The translations under genes and the position numbers were made by a program. From Pseudomonadota bacterium (GTDB taxonomy: Bacteria > Pseudomonadota > Alphaproteobacteria > Rhodobacterales > Rhodobacteraceae), in contig JACZTQ010000115.1 in the NCBI GenBank assembly GCA_022573605.1, positions 1 through 9,312 on the forward strand: 9,312 nucleotides of DNA, given 5' to 3'. A model generated the notes under the pieces. It made no database searches. It was not told the DNA's origin and worked only from the letters and a program-made list of their open reading frames with translations. Each line of letters opens with the position of its first letter. Position 1 is the stretch's first letter. Shown one piece after another: positions 1-6,918 of this stretch.

Positions 1-216
1 GCCGCCGAGCGCGCGGCGGCCGAGAGGCGGGACCGGCGGGCCGGGCGCCAGGCGCGGGAGCGCACCCCGGCGCCGCGCCGTTACCGCGATTATCGCGACT
101 CGGGCGAGTCCCGCGAGGCCTTCGCCGAGCGGGTCGGGCGCGCCGAGCGCCAGGCCGAGCGCGAGAGCATGTCGGTGGGACGGATACTGGCCGGCGGCGC
201 CGTGCCGGAGAAATAA
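1..216 (+). CDS. C-terminal end of an unrecognised Arg/Ala/Glu-rich protein (partial)
   Basis: The frame starting at base 1 is open from the window edge to a TAA at 214-216, giving the last 71 residues of a protein whose start lies outside the window. The tail is very rich in Arg, Ala and Glu, with a short Tyr/Arg/Asp patch (RYRDYRDS), and ends in a less charged stretch, SVGRILAGGAVPEK. The charge pattern suggests a long helix or coiled coil, or a flexible basic tail. I do not recognise a family and assign no function. The third codon position is almost always G or C, as in the other genes here, which supports real coding. A short open frame in GC-rich DNA is weak evidence by itself, so it could be spurious. 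It is followed by about 230 non-coding bases, so it is probably not co-transcribed with the transporter cluster. Confidence 0.5.
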   Translation, partial: AAERAAAERRDRRAGRQARERTPAPRRYRDYRDSGESREAFAERVGRAERQAERESMSVGRILAGGAVPEK

Positions 217-351
217 GGGTCGCCCGGTCATCGCGCCGGCAATCGCGAAACCGTGATCGGCGAACGACCGTCAACCGCCGCCAAATGCCGCTGGCGCACC
301 TGAACGCTGCTCCGCCGCGCTTGCATCGGCAGGAGTCTTGGTTATTGTCGG

Positions 352-364
352 CTCGGAGTCCGAG
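352..364. promoter_or_regulatory. 13-base perfect palindrome upstream of the TAXI gene
   Basis: The sequence CTCGGA-g-TCCGAG is a perfect dyad with 6-base arms around one central base. It lies 82 bases before the chosen start of the solute-binding protein gene. A poor promoter match (TTGCAT at 321-326, 16 bases, TATTGT at 343-348) ends just upstream, which would put the dyad over the transcription start. It may be an operator. A chance palindrome of this size in GC-rich DNA is also quite possible. Confidence 0.2.
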
Positions 365-383
365 GGGGGCGGGATTTCCGATG

Positions 384-397
384 TGTGAAAAATCACA
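384..397. promoter_or_regulatory. TGTGA-N4-TCACA dyad, candidate operator of the transporter cluster
   Basis: TGTGA at 384-388 and TCACA at 393-397 form a perfect 5-base inverted repeat around AAAA. An overlapping register, TGTGT at 382-386 with TCACA six bases on, resembles the CRP-family half-site spacing TGTGA-N6-TCACA with one mismatch. The site stands out as AT-rich in a GC-rich stretch and lies 48 bases before the start of the TAXI gene. Substrate-responsive control of TRAP operons by an adjacent operator is common. The regulator itself is not in this window. Which register is bound, if either, cannot be told from sequence. Confidence 0.35.
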
Positions 398-445
398 TGG
401 CTGATCTTGGTCCCCGGCTCGCAAAAACTAGGGAGTTCCAAGATC

Positions 446-1408
446 ATGAACATGAAACACATCATCACCGGCGCCGTGGCGGTGATCGGGCTGACCGCCG
501 GCTCGGCGATTGCCCAGCAGCAGTTCGTCTCGATCGGCACCGGCGGCGTGACCGGCGTCTACTATCCGACCGGCGGCGCGATCTGCCGGCTGATGAACAA
601 GAGCCGCAAGGAGCACGGCTTCCGCTGCTCGGTGGAGTCGACCGGCGGCTCGATCTACAACCTCAACACCATTCGCGCCGGGGAGCTGGAGTTCGGCGTC
701 GTCCAGTCCGACTGGCAGTATCACTCCTATCACGGCACCTCGAAATTCGCCGATGCGGGTCCCTACGAGGATCTGCGCGCGGTGTTCTCGGTGCATCCGG
801 AGCCGGTGACTATTCTTGCTCGGGACGATTCCGGAATTCAGGACTTGGCCGATATCAAAGGCAAGCGGCTGAACATCGGCAATCCTGGCTCCGGCACCCG
901 GGGCACCTGGGAGGTGTTGGAGGAAGCGCTGGGTTGGGAGCGTTCGGACCTGAAGCTGGCGACGGAGTTGAAATCAGCCGAAATGGCCCAGGCACTTTGC
1001 GACGGCAAGTATGATGCCTACTTCTGGCTGGTCGGCCATCCCTCGGCAAGCACTCAGGAAGCGCTCGCGAGCTGTGCGTCGCACCTTGTCAGCGCAACGG
1101 GTCCGGTGATCGAGAAACTTATCGCGGAGCGGCCCTATTATCGCTACGCAACCATCCCGGCGGGGATGTATGGCGACAATCCCGAGATCGCCACCTACGG
1201 CGTCGGCGCGACCTTCGTGTCCTCGGCCAGCGTGCCGGATGAAGCCGTCTACGCGCTCGTCAAGGCGGTTTTCGATAACTTCGAGCAGTTCAAGGGCTTC
1301 CACCCGGCCTTCAGGAACCTGAAGGAGTCGGAGATGATCACGGATGGTCTCTCGGCGCCGCTGCATCCGGGCGCGATCAAGTACTACAAGGAGCGCGGCT
1401 GGATGTAA
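446..1408 (+). CDS. TAXI family TRAP transporter solute-binding protein
   Basis: This 320-residue protein is the periplasmic substrate receptor of the TRAP transporter encoded two genes downstream. Residues 1-23 form a signal peptide: a short basic start, a hydrophobic core, and an AIA cleavage site before QQQ. The mature protein opens with the family-typical stretch FVSIGTGGVTGVYYPTGGAI (residues 27-46). It also has STGGSIYNL (65-73) and IGNPGSGTRGTWEVL (144-158), the usual TAXI ligand-lobe motifs. TAXI proteins deliver dicarboxylates, amino acids and related anions to fused TRAP permeases, but the ligand cannot be read here. ATG at 446 is chosen because GGGAG at 431-435 sits 10 bases upstream and the signal peptide then begins properly. 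An in-frame TTG at 407 would add 13 unlikely residues, and ATG at 452 is a close alternative. The gene leads a same-strand cluster with a PLP enzyme, the permease and a Usp protein. Confidence 0.95.
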   Translation: MNMKHIITGAVAVIGLTAGSAIAQQQFVSIGTGGVTGVYYPTGGAICRLMNKSRKEHGFRCSVESTGGSIYNLNTIRAGELEFGVVQSDWQYHSYHGTSKFADAGPYEDLRAVFSVHPEPVTILARDDSGIQDLADIKGKRLNIGNPGSGTRGTWEVLEEALGWERSDLKLATELKSAEMAQALCDGKYDAYFWLVGHPSASTQEALASCASHLVSATGPVIEKLIAERPYYRYATIPAGMYGDNPEIATYGVGATFVSSASVPDEAVYALVKAVFDNFEQFKGFHPAFRNLKESEMITDGLSAPLHPGAIKYYKERGWM

Positions 1409-1418
1409 TCCGGCCGTT

Positions 1419-1445
1419 CGGGCGGGGCGCATGGCGTCCCGCCCG
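1419..1445 (+). terminator. Intercistronic stem-loop after the solute-binding protein gene
   Basis: Bases 1419-1430 pair with 1434-1445 around a three-base loop (ATG), giving a 12-bp stem with a single G-T pair. It begins 11 bases after the TAA of the TAXI gene and has no T-run behind it, so it is not a classic full terminator. It more likely stabilises the 3' end of the upstream message or partly terminates it. Such a structure would raise the amount of binding protein over enzyme and permease, as is common in binding-protein-dependent transport operons. That role is inferred from position. Confidence 0.5.
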
Positions 1446-1540
1446 GTCGCCTCGTCGAATGAAATTGAGCGAAATCCGTTTACCGGCCGGCCCGGCCGCG
1501 ACGATCCCGCGCCGCGCCGTGCCTGCCGGAGAGAAGCGCC

Positions 1541-2572
1541 ATGACTGACGGTCTGGGACGCCTCGACGAGTTGCCCCGGGTCCGCCTCGCGCCCGACCCC
1601 ACGCCGCTGGAGCGGCTGCCAAATATCGAGCGCGAGATCGCCGGGCCGCGCCTCTACGTCAAGCGCGACGACACCCACCCGCTGGCCTTCGGCGGCAACA
1701 AGGTGCGCCAGCTCGAATTCTATTTCGGCGAAGCCCGCGAGCAAGGCGCAGATTCGGTGCTGATCACCGGCGCGGTGCAGTCGAATTTCTGCCGGCTCTG
1801 CGCCGCCTTCGCCGCCCGTCTCGGGCTGGAGTGCCATATCCAGATGGAAGACCGGGTGCCATCGGGCGACCCGCTCTACCGTTCGTCGGGCAATGTGCTG
1901 GTTGAGCGCCTGCTCGGCGCGACGCTGCACTCCTATCCCGATGGCGAGGACGAGGCCGGGGCCGACGCCCGGCTGGAAGAGATCGCCGCCGGGCTGCGCG
2001 CGAGCGGGCGCACACCTTACGTGATCCACCTGGCGCCCGGGCATCCGCCGCTCGGTGCGCTGGGTTATGTGGTGGGGGCGCGGGAGCTCGCCGGCCAGCT
2101 CGAGGCGATGGAGATCCGGCCCAGCGCCTTCGTGGTGCCCTCGGGCAGCGGCGCGACCCATGCCGGGTTCCTGTTCGGGCTGCGCGCGCTTGGCATCGAT
2201 GCCCCGGTGCTGGGGGTCTGCGTGCGCCGCGCCGCCGATTTGCAGCAACCGCGCATTCTGGCCCGCTGCGGCGAGATTGCGAAGCTGCTGGGGGTGCCGT
2301 CGCCGGTGATTGCGGCCGATGTGCAGATCACCGACGAATTTCTGGCGCCGGGTTATGGCCAGCTCAACCCAGCCACCCGCGAGGCGATCATGACCGGCGC
2401 CTCGCGCGAGGCGCTGATGCTCGACCCGGTTTATTCCGGAAAGGCGATGGCGGCGTTCCTCGACCGGGCCCGCAGAGGCGCCGCGGAGGAGACGCTGGTC
2501 TTCCTGCACACCGGCGGCACGCCGGCGATCTTTGCCTATGGCAACGTGCTGGGCGAGGGTTTCGGCTGGTGA
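1541..2572 (+). CDS. PLP-dependent D-cysteine desulfhydrase / L-cysteate sulfo-lyase / ACC deaminase family enzyme
   Basis: This 343-residue cytoplasmic enzyme belongs to the fold-II PLP family containing D-cysteine desulfhydrase, CuyA and ACC deaminase (usual length 325-345). Family members release ammonia plus pyruvate or another 2-oxo acid by elimination or ring opening. Visible motifs are YVKRDD (39-44), FGGNK (50-54) with K54 as the likely PLP lysine, AVQSN (78-82) with S81 as the likely catalytic serine, SGSGATHAG (201-209) as the phosphate loop, LDPVYSGKA (294-302) with the conserved Tyr298, and HTGGTPAIF (323-331). Two places differ from the usual pattern as I recall it. SNF replaces SNH or SNQ at 81-83, and IHLAPGHPPLGALGY (162-176) replaces the common IPxGGSxPxGxxGY. 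The start has GGAGA at 1528-1532, eight bases upstream. Lying between the two transporter genes, it probably consumes the imported compound. The exact reaction is open. Confidence 0.85.
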   Translation: MTDGLGRLDELPRVRLAPDPTPLERLPNIEREIAGPRLYVKRDDTHPLAFGGNKVRQLEFYFGEAREQGADSVLITGAVQSNFCRLCAAFAARLGLECHIQMEDRVPSGDPLYRSSGNVLVERLLGATLHSYPDGEDEAGADARLEEIAAGLRASGRTPYVIHLAPGHPPLGALGYVVGARELAGQLEAMEIRPSAFVVPSGSGATHAGFLFGLRALGIDAPVLGVCVRRAADLQQPRILARCGEIAKLLGVPSPVIAADVQITDEFLAPGYGQLNPATREAIMTGASREALMLDPVYSGKAMAAFLDRARRGAAEETLVFLHTGGTPAIFAYGNVLGEGFGW

Positions 2573-2615
2573 GGGCCAGTCGGAATTCTCTAATCCGCCC
2601 AGGCGTTGGGTGATT

Positions 2616-2627
2616 TTTTGGCCAAAA
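2616..2627. other. 12-base perfect palindrome TTTTGGCCAAAA
   Basis: This self-complementary 12-mer lies in the 87-base gap between the PLP enzyme gene and the permease gene, 32 bases before the permease start. It is flanked by GGG and CCC runs that could extend a distorted hairpin. It may be an operator, a message-stabilising hairpin, or chance. It falls inside an open frame running in from an upstream TTG at 2606. I regard that stretch as non-coding because the permease has a much better start at 2660. Confidence 0.2.
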
Positions 2628-2659
2628 CCCCGCGCATGACAGCGGGAGGGGAGGGGAAG

Positions 2660-5281
2660 ATGCCGAGGGAAGATCTCAAGTCCGACGCCGCCACCGATCT
2701 GGTCGCCCAGGTCGATACCGGCGCGCGCAATCTGGCTGGCGGGCTGGGAAAGATGATCCTCGTCATCGCCTTCATCTGGGCGATCTTCCAGCTCTACATC
2801 GCCTCGAACCTGCCGTTCTCGCTGGCCGCAAACACCGGGCTGCGCTGGCTGGTGGTCACCGGCTCCGAGGCCAGGCGCATCCATTTCGCCTTCGCGCTGG
2901 TGCTGGCGGCGATGGCATTCCCGTTGTTCAAGTCCAGCCCGCGTGACCGCATCCCCTGGTATGACTGGGTGCTGATCGCACTGAGCCTGGTGGTGTCGCT
3001 GCACGCGGTGGTGTTCCGCGAGTCGATCGCGCTGCGCGCGGGCCTGCCGACGACCGATGATCTGATCGTCTCCGCGCTCGGCATGCTGATTCTGGCCAGC
3101 GCCGTCTACCGGGCGCTGGGCCTGCCGCTGACGATCGTGGCCACCGTGTTCGTCTGCTACGTCTTCTTCGGCGATGCGCGCTGGCTGCCCGAGGTGATGC
3201 AGTGGAAGGGCGCCTCCTTCGGCAAGGCGACCTGGCATTTCTGGATGCAGGGCGAGGGCGTCTTCGGCGTCGCGCTCGGCGTCTCGGCCTCGCTGATCTT
3301 CCTGTTCGTGCTGTTCGGCTCCATCCTCGAGAAAGCCGGCGCGGGCAACTATTTCATCAAGATCGCCTTTGCCTGTCTGGGCCATCTGCGCGGCGGCCCG
3401 GCCAAGGCGGCGGTGGTCGCCTCGGCCTTGAGCGGGCTCTATTCCGGCTCCTCGATCGCCAACGTGGTCACCACCGGCACCTTCACCATCCCGCTGATGA
3501 AGCGCACCGGGTTCAGCGCCGAGAAGGCGGGCGCGATCGAGGTCGCCTCGTCGACCAACGGCCAGCTCACCCCGCCGGTGATGGGAGCGGCGGCGTTCTT
3601 GATCGCCGAGTTCACCGGCGTGCCCTATCACGACCTCATCAAGATCGCCGTGCTTCCGGCGCTGGTGAGCTACATCGCACTGGTCTACATCGTCCATCTC
3701 GAGGCGCTGAAGATGGGCCTGAAGGGCCTGCCCAAGCCGCCCTCGACGATGACCCTGGCGACCAAGATGATCGGCTTCCTGACCGGCTTCCTGGGCATCA
3801 CGGCGCTGGCGGCGGTGGTCTATTACGGGATGGGCTGGATCAAGGTGGCGTTACCCGAGCAGGCCTTCCTGATCGTCAGCATCGGGGTCGCGGCGGGCTA
3901 TCTGTTCCTGCTCTGGATCGCGGCCCGGCACCCGGACCTGGAGATCGACGACCCCAACGCGCCGGTCACCGAACTGCCGGTCGCCGGCGACGTTGCCCGC
4001 ACCGGCTATTATTTCATCCTGCCGATCGTGATCCTGATCTGGTGCATCGTGGTCGAGCGGCTGTCGCCGGCGCTGTCGGCCTTCTGGGCCACCATCGCGA
4101 TGATCATCGTGGCGCTGACCCAGCACCCGATCAAGGCGCTGATGCGCGGCGAGCGGCACGAACTGGGCCACGCCATCCGGCGCGGTATCGGCGAGTGGAT
4201 CGACGGCATGATCGCGGGCTCGCGCAACATGATCGGCATCGGCATCGCCACCGCCGCCGCCGGCATCATCATCGGCACCGTCTCGCTGACCGGCGCCCAC
4301 ATGATCATCGGCGAGCTGGTCGAGTTCCTGTCCGGCGGCAGCCTGATGATCATGCTGCTGCTGGTGGCGGTGATGAGCCTGCTGCTCGGCATGGGGCTGC
4401 CGACCACGGCGAACTACATCGTGGTCTCGTCGCTGATGGCGCCGGTGATCGTGATCGTCGGGGCCCAGTCGGGCCTGGTGGTGCCGCTGGTCGCGGCGCA
4501 TATGTTCGTGTTCTATTTCGGCATCCTCGCCGACGACACGCCGCCGGTGGGGCTCGCCGCCTTCGCGGCGGCGGCGATCAGCGGCGGCGATCCGATCAAG
4601 ACCGGCATCCAGGGCTTCATGTACGACATCCGCACCGCCCTGCTGCCGTTCATGTTCATCTTCAACACCGATCTGCTGCTGATCGACGTGGGGCCGCTGC
4701 AAGCGGTGGCGGTGTTCGCCGTCGCGGTGGTGGCGATGATGTGCTTTGCCGCCGCGACCCAGGGCTATTTCTTCGCCCGCAACAAGATCTGGGAGCTGCC
4801 GATCCTGCTGCTGGTGGCCTTCACCCTGTTCCGGCCGGGCTACTGGCTCGACCAGATCGAGGCGCCCTACCTCGAATACCGGGGCGCCGCGGTGATCGAG
4901 GCCGCCGCCGGATTGCCGGACGGCGGCGAGCTGCGGGTGGTCGTGTCGGGGCCGGATTTCGATACCGGCAAGATCGCCCAAACGACTTTCGTTCCGGTGC
5001 TCGAGGCTGGTGCGGATGGCGCCGGGCGCCTGGCGGCGGCGGGTCTGGTGGTGCTCGAAGAGGACGGGGTCATCAAGCTCGAGGACCCCGCCTTCGGCAC
5101 GATCTATTACGAGAAGCTCAGCCGCGAGTACGACTTCTACGACGACCAGCCGGTGCAGATCGTGCGGGCCGAGGTGGCGGCCGACCGGATGGCGAAGGAG
5201 TGGTTCTTCCTGCCCGCCCTGGTGCTTCTGCTGTTGCTGATCCTGGTGCAGCGCCGCCGCGCCACCCAGCCGGCTTTCTGA
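2660..5281 (+). CDS. TRAP transporter fused permease (4TM/12TM, DctQ-DctM type) with DUF3394 C-terminus
   Basis: This 873-residue inner-membrane protein is the fused permease of a TAXI-TRAP system. It joins a small DctQ-like helical part (roughly residues 30-170) to the large DctM-like channel, driving uptake by an ion gradient. Family signatures are VDTGARN near the start (18-24), SGSSIANVVTTGTFTIPLMK (262-281), NGQLTPPVMGAAAF (300-313), LGMGLPTTANY (576-586) and ADDTPPVGLAAF (624-635). From about residue 734 a soluble segment with DUF3394 character follows, ending in one last membrane helix (about 848-866) and a basic tail, QRRR. ATG at 2660 is chosen because the run GGGAGGGG (2644-2651) lies eight bases upstream and the N-terminus then matches relatives. 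In-frame TTG 2606 and ATG 2636 are possible but poorer. Its partner is the binding protein at the start of the cluster, and the Usp gene follows after 11 bases. Confidence 0.95.
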   Translation: MPREDLKSDAATDLVAQVDTGARNLAGGLGKMILVIAFIWAIFQLYIASNLPFSLAANTGLRWLVVTGSEARRIHFAFALVLAAMAFPLFKSSPRDRIPWYDWVLIALSLVVSLHAVVFRESIALRAGLPTTDDLIVSALGMLILASAVYRALGLPLTIVATVFVCYVFFGDARWLPEVMQWKGASFGKATWHFWMQGEGVFGVALGVSASLIFLFVLFGSILEKAGAGNYFIKIAFACLGHLRGGPAKAAVVASALSGLYSGSSIANVVTTGTFTIPLMKRTGFSAEKAGAIEVASSTNGQLTPPVMGAAAFLIAEFTGVPYHDLIKIAVLPALVSYIALVYIVHLEALKMGLKGLPKPPSTMTLATKMIGFLTGFLGITALAAVVYYGMGWIKVALPEQAFLIVSIGVAAGYLFLLWIAARHPDLEIDDPNAPVTELPVAGDVARTGYYFILPIVILIWCIVVERLSPALSAFWATIAMIIVALTQHPIKALMRGERHELGHAIRRGIGEWIDGMIAGSRNMIGIGIATAAAGIIIGTVSLTGAHMIIGELVEFLSGGSLMIMLLLVAVMSLLLGMGLPTTANYIVVSSLMAPVIVIVGAQSGLVVPLVAAHMFVFYFGILADDTPPVGLAAFAAAAISGGDPIKTGIQGFMYDIRTALLPFMFIFNTDLLLIDVGPLQAVAVFAVAVVAMMCFAAATQGYFFARNKIWELPILLLVAFTLFRPGYWLDQIEAPYLEYRGAAVIEAAAGLPDGGELRVVVSGPDFDTGKIAQTTFVPVLEAGADGAGRLAAAGLVVLEEDGVIKLEDPAFGTIYYEKLSREYDFYDDQPVQIVRAEVAADRMAKEWFFLPALVLLLLLILVQRRRATQPAF

Positions 5282-5292
5282 AGGAGGGCGCC

Positions 5293-5721
5293 GTGTTCAA
5301 GTCGATCCTTCTGCCCATCGATCTGGCCACCGAGGCGAACTGGGAGAAGCCGCTGGCGCTGGCGGCCGGACTGGCCCGCGACGGCGGCGGCGTGCTGCAT
5401 GTGATGTCGGTGCTGCCGGATTTCGGCATGTCGGTCGTCGGCTCATATTTCGACAAGGACTTCGAGGGCGCCGCATTGAAGGACATGGCCGGCCAGATCA
5501 CGTCCTGGGTGTCGCGCAACGTGCCCGAGGGGGTCAGGGCCGAGGCCCACGTGGCGCATGGTTCGATCTACGGCGAGATCATGCGGCTGGCCGACAAGCT
5601 GGGCTGCGACGCCATCGTCATGGCCGCCCACCGGCCCGAGTTGCGCGACTACCTGCTGGGGCCGAACGCGTCCCGGGTGGTGCGCCACGCCAACCAGTCG
5701 GTGCTGGTGGTGCGGGACTAG
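5293..5721 (+). CDS. Universal stress protein (UspA family), TRAP-associated
   Basis: This 142-residue cytoplasmic protein has the single-domain Usp fold. It shows the first strand FKSILLPIDL (2-11), a middle strand at GVLHVMSVL (33-41), then DAIVMAAHRPELRDYLLG (106-123), and ends in RVVRHANQSVLVVRD. Many Usp proteins bind ATP with a G-2x-G-9x-G-S/T motif. Here the first glycines are replaced by A/R and the loop reads LLGPNAS, a form I associate with Usp proteins encoded next to TRAP permeases. TeaD, beside the ectoine TRAP system TeaABC of Halomonas, is the known example and modulates that transporter. A similar role is inferred here. The start is GTG. AAGGAGG at 5281-5287 begins on the last base of the permease stop codon and sits five bases before the start, so translation is probably coupled to the permease. 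Confidence 0.92.
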   Translation: MFKSILLPIDLATEANWEKPLALAAGLARDGGGVLHVMSVLPDFGMSVVGSYFDKDFEGAALKDMAGQITSWVSRNVPEGVRAEAHVAHGSIYGEIMRLADKLGCDAIVMAAHRPELRDYLLGPNASRVVRHANQSVLVVRD

Positions 5722-5727
5722 GGCGCC

Positions 5728-5759
5728 CGGTAGGGCGGACAGGATTGTCCGCCCTACCG
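5728..5759. repeat. Perfect 14-bp inverted repeat, likely terminator / dispersed intergenic repeat
   Basis: Bases 5728-5741 pair perfectly with 5746-5759 around the loop GGAT. The core GTAGGGCGGACA and its complement resemble an intergenic palindrome that I recall seeing scattered through many proteobacterial genomes, so this is probably one copy of a dispersed repeat. It starts seven bases after the Usp stop codon. It has no T-run, but its stem would be very stable and could end the transporter transcript or protect its 3' end. Confidence 0.7.
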
Positions 5760-5775
5760 CTGGCGCAAATTCCGG

Positions 5776-5859
5776 CCGCCCTTCCCCGGCCTCGAGCCGG
5801 GGCCTCGACCCGCAAGGCGCAACAGCGCGAGACCCCGGCTCAAGGCCGGGGAAGGGCGG
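5776..5859. repeat. Large inverted repeat (32-base arms, 20-base loop), intergenic palindromic element
   Basis: Left arm 5776-5807 and right arm 5828-5859 are complementary over 32 bases, except for two C/T differences that give G-T pairs when read as RNA in one direction. The core contains CCCCGG...GAGCCGGGG, and the right arm has GGCTCAAGGCCGGGG. It lies between the convergent Usp and OmpA-like genes. The type resembles palindromic elements repeated between genes in some alphaproteobacteria, which is recalled and not tested. It is likely a two-way transcription barrier. Two minor hairpins follow: a 5-bp one at 5867-5882, and another at 5892-5907 directly behind the OmpA-like stop codon. Confidence 0.7.
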
Positions 5860-5907
5860 TAGGAATTCACCATATCCGGTGATTGGGAGAACGTCCGATC
5901 CGGGACG

Positions 5908-6918
5908 CTAGCGCAGCACCAGTTCAACCCGGCGGTTGAGGATGCGCCCGGCATCGGTGGCGTTGGTCGAGACCGGGGCGAGATAGCCCACCCCGTGAGC
6001 CTCGAGCCTATCGGCGGCGGCGCCGCGCTCGATCAGGGCGGCGCGCACCGCCTCGGCGCGGCGTTTCGACAGGGCGATGTTGGCGTCGAGCGATCCCTGG
6101 TTGTCGGAATGGCCGACGATCACCACGGCCAGCTCCGGGTTGCCGGACAGCAGCCGGGCGAGGATATCCAGCGCCGGGGCCGAGCCCGCCGAGAGCGCGG
6201 CGCCCCCGGTTTCGAAGATCAGCCCCTCGACCGGGACGTGGCCGTACTCGGTGAGCCGGTCGAGCAGCGATTTCTCGTCCTGGGCCAGGATCACCGGCGG
6301 GGCGGCGGCGTCGGGCGGCGGCGCCGGGGTGATCATCAGGCCCGGCTCGCCCGGCGTCACCACAACGGTCTGGATATAGACCGCGCCGAGCAGCCGGCTG
6401 ACCAGCACCGAGACAAAGGTCTCGGCGCTGTTATCGGCCCCGGCATCAGCGGCGCGGCTGGCGGAAAGTTGGGCAAAATCGGCGGTGTCGATCAGCATCG
6501 CCGGCGGCGGCAGAAGCTGGACTTTGAAGCGGAAATCGAAGCCGCCGCAGGCGGCATCGGCGCAGTCGAGCAGCGGCCGGTAGCCGAGGGCGGCGAGCCG
6601 GGTGCGGTAGCCCTCGATGACCTCGGCGGTGCTGACGTCCGGAGCATCGAGCCGGAAGCCGGACCAGATCACCCTGCCCTCGATCTCGCGGGCATTGGCG
6701 GGACCGGGGCCGTAGCGACCGACGGGCAGGGCGTAGCGGTCGAAGGGCCGGTCGCTGTGGGCGGTGGCGACGGCGCCTTCGGGCGCGCCGGGGTCGGGCA
6801 CCGCAACCGGGTCCGCAGCCGATTCCTGCGCCGGTTCCTGGGCCGCCGCGACCAGCGGCAAGCCGACCAGCGCGGCCGCCATCACGGCCATCCGCCCTCT
6901 GCGCCGCGCAATATTCAC
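5908..6918 (-). CDS. OmpA family protein with DUF4892-like middle domain
   Basis: This 336-residue envelope protein has three parts. Residues 1-26 are a signal peptide (basic MNIARRRGR, hydrophobic core, cleavage after AAA before QE). About 55-190 form a mixed domain resembling DUF4892, with a possible disulphide pair C119/C124. Residues 228-335 form an OmpA C-terminal peptidoglycan-binding domain. In the last domain, GHSDNQGS (269-276) carries the conserved Asp272, and NRRVEL (328-333) the conserved Arg that binds diaminopimelate. It has no obvious OmpA beta-barrel, so it is probably a periplasmic or outer-membrane-linked wall-anchoring protein. The start is GTG at 6918, overlapping the upstream GNAT stop as GTGA. 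AGGGAGGA at 6925-6932 stands six bases upstream and decides for this start over ATG at 6891. Its role beyond wall binding is unknown. Confidence 0.85.
   Translation of the reverse strand: MNIARRRGRMAVMAAALVGLPLVAAAQEPAQESAADPVAVPDPGAPEGAVATAHSDRPFDRYALPVGRYGPGPANAREIEGRVIWSGFRLDAPDVSTAEVIEGYRTRLAALGYRPLLDCADAACGGFDFRFKVQLLPPPAMLIDTADFAQLSASRAADAGADNSAETFVSVLVSRLLGAVYIQTVVVTPGEPGLMITPAPPPDAAAPPVILAQDEKSLLDRLTEYGHVPVEGLIFETGGAALSAGSAPALDILARLLSGNPELAVVIVGHSDNQGSLDANIALSKRRAEAVRAALIERGAAADRLEAHGVGYLAPVSTNATDAGRILNRRVELVLR

Noticed and set aside
407..445. TTG at 407 as the start of the solute-binding protein
   Set aside because: It would place 13 extra residues before a normal signal peptide and has no suitable ribosome-binding site. 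GGGAG at 431-435 fits the ATG at 446.
974..3697. A 907-codon minus-strand open frame opposite the binding protein, PLP enzyme and permease genes
   Set aside because: Its product is a low-complexity mix of His, Arg, Asp, Gln and Gly with no family motif. It lies antisense to three genes with clear family signatures, and long antisense open frames are expected in DNA this rich in G and C.
3851..4981. Minus-strand open frame opposite the permease, rich in His, Asp and Arg
   Set aside because: It is an antisense shadow of membrane-helix codons (Ile, Met and Val codons read backwards as Asp, His and Asn). No start signal or family motif is present.
3202..5292. A long plus-strand open frame that runs through the permease in another frame and joins the Usp gene
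   Set aside because: The product before residue 1 of Usp is Arg/Gly/Asp-rich nonsense, while the permease frame has all TRAP motifs. The Usp gene has its own ribosome-binding site and GTG start at 5293.
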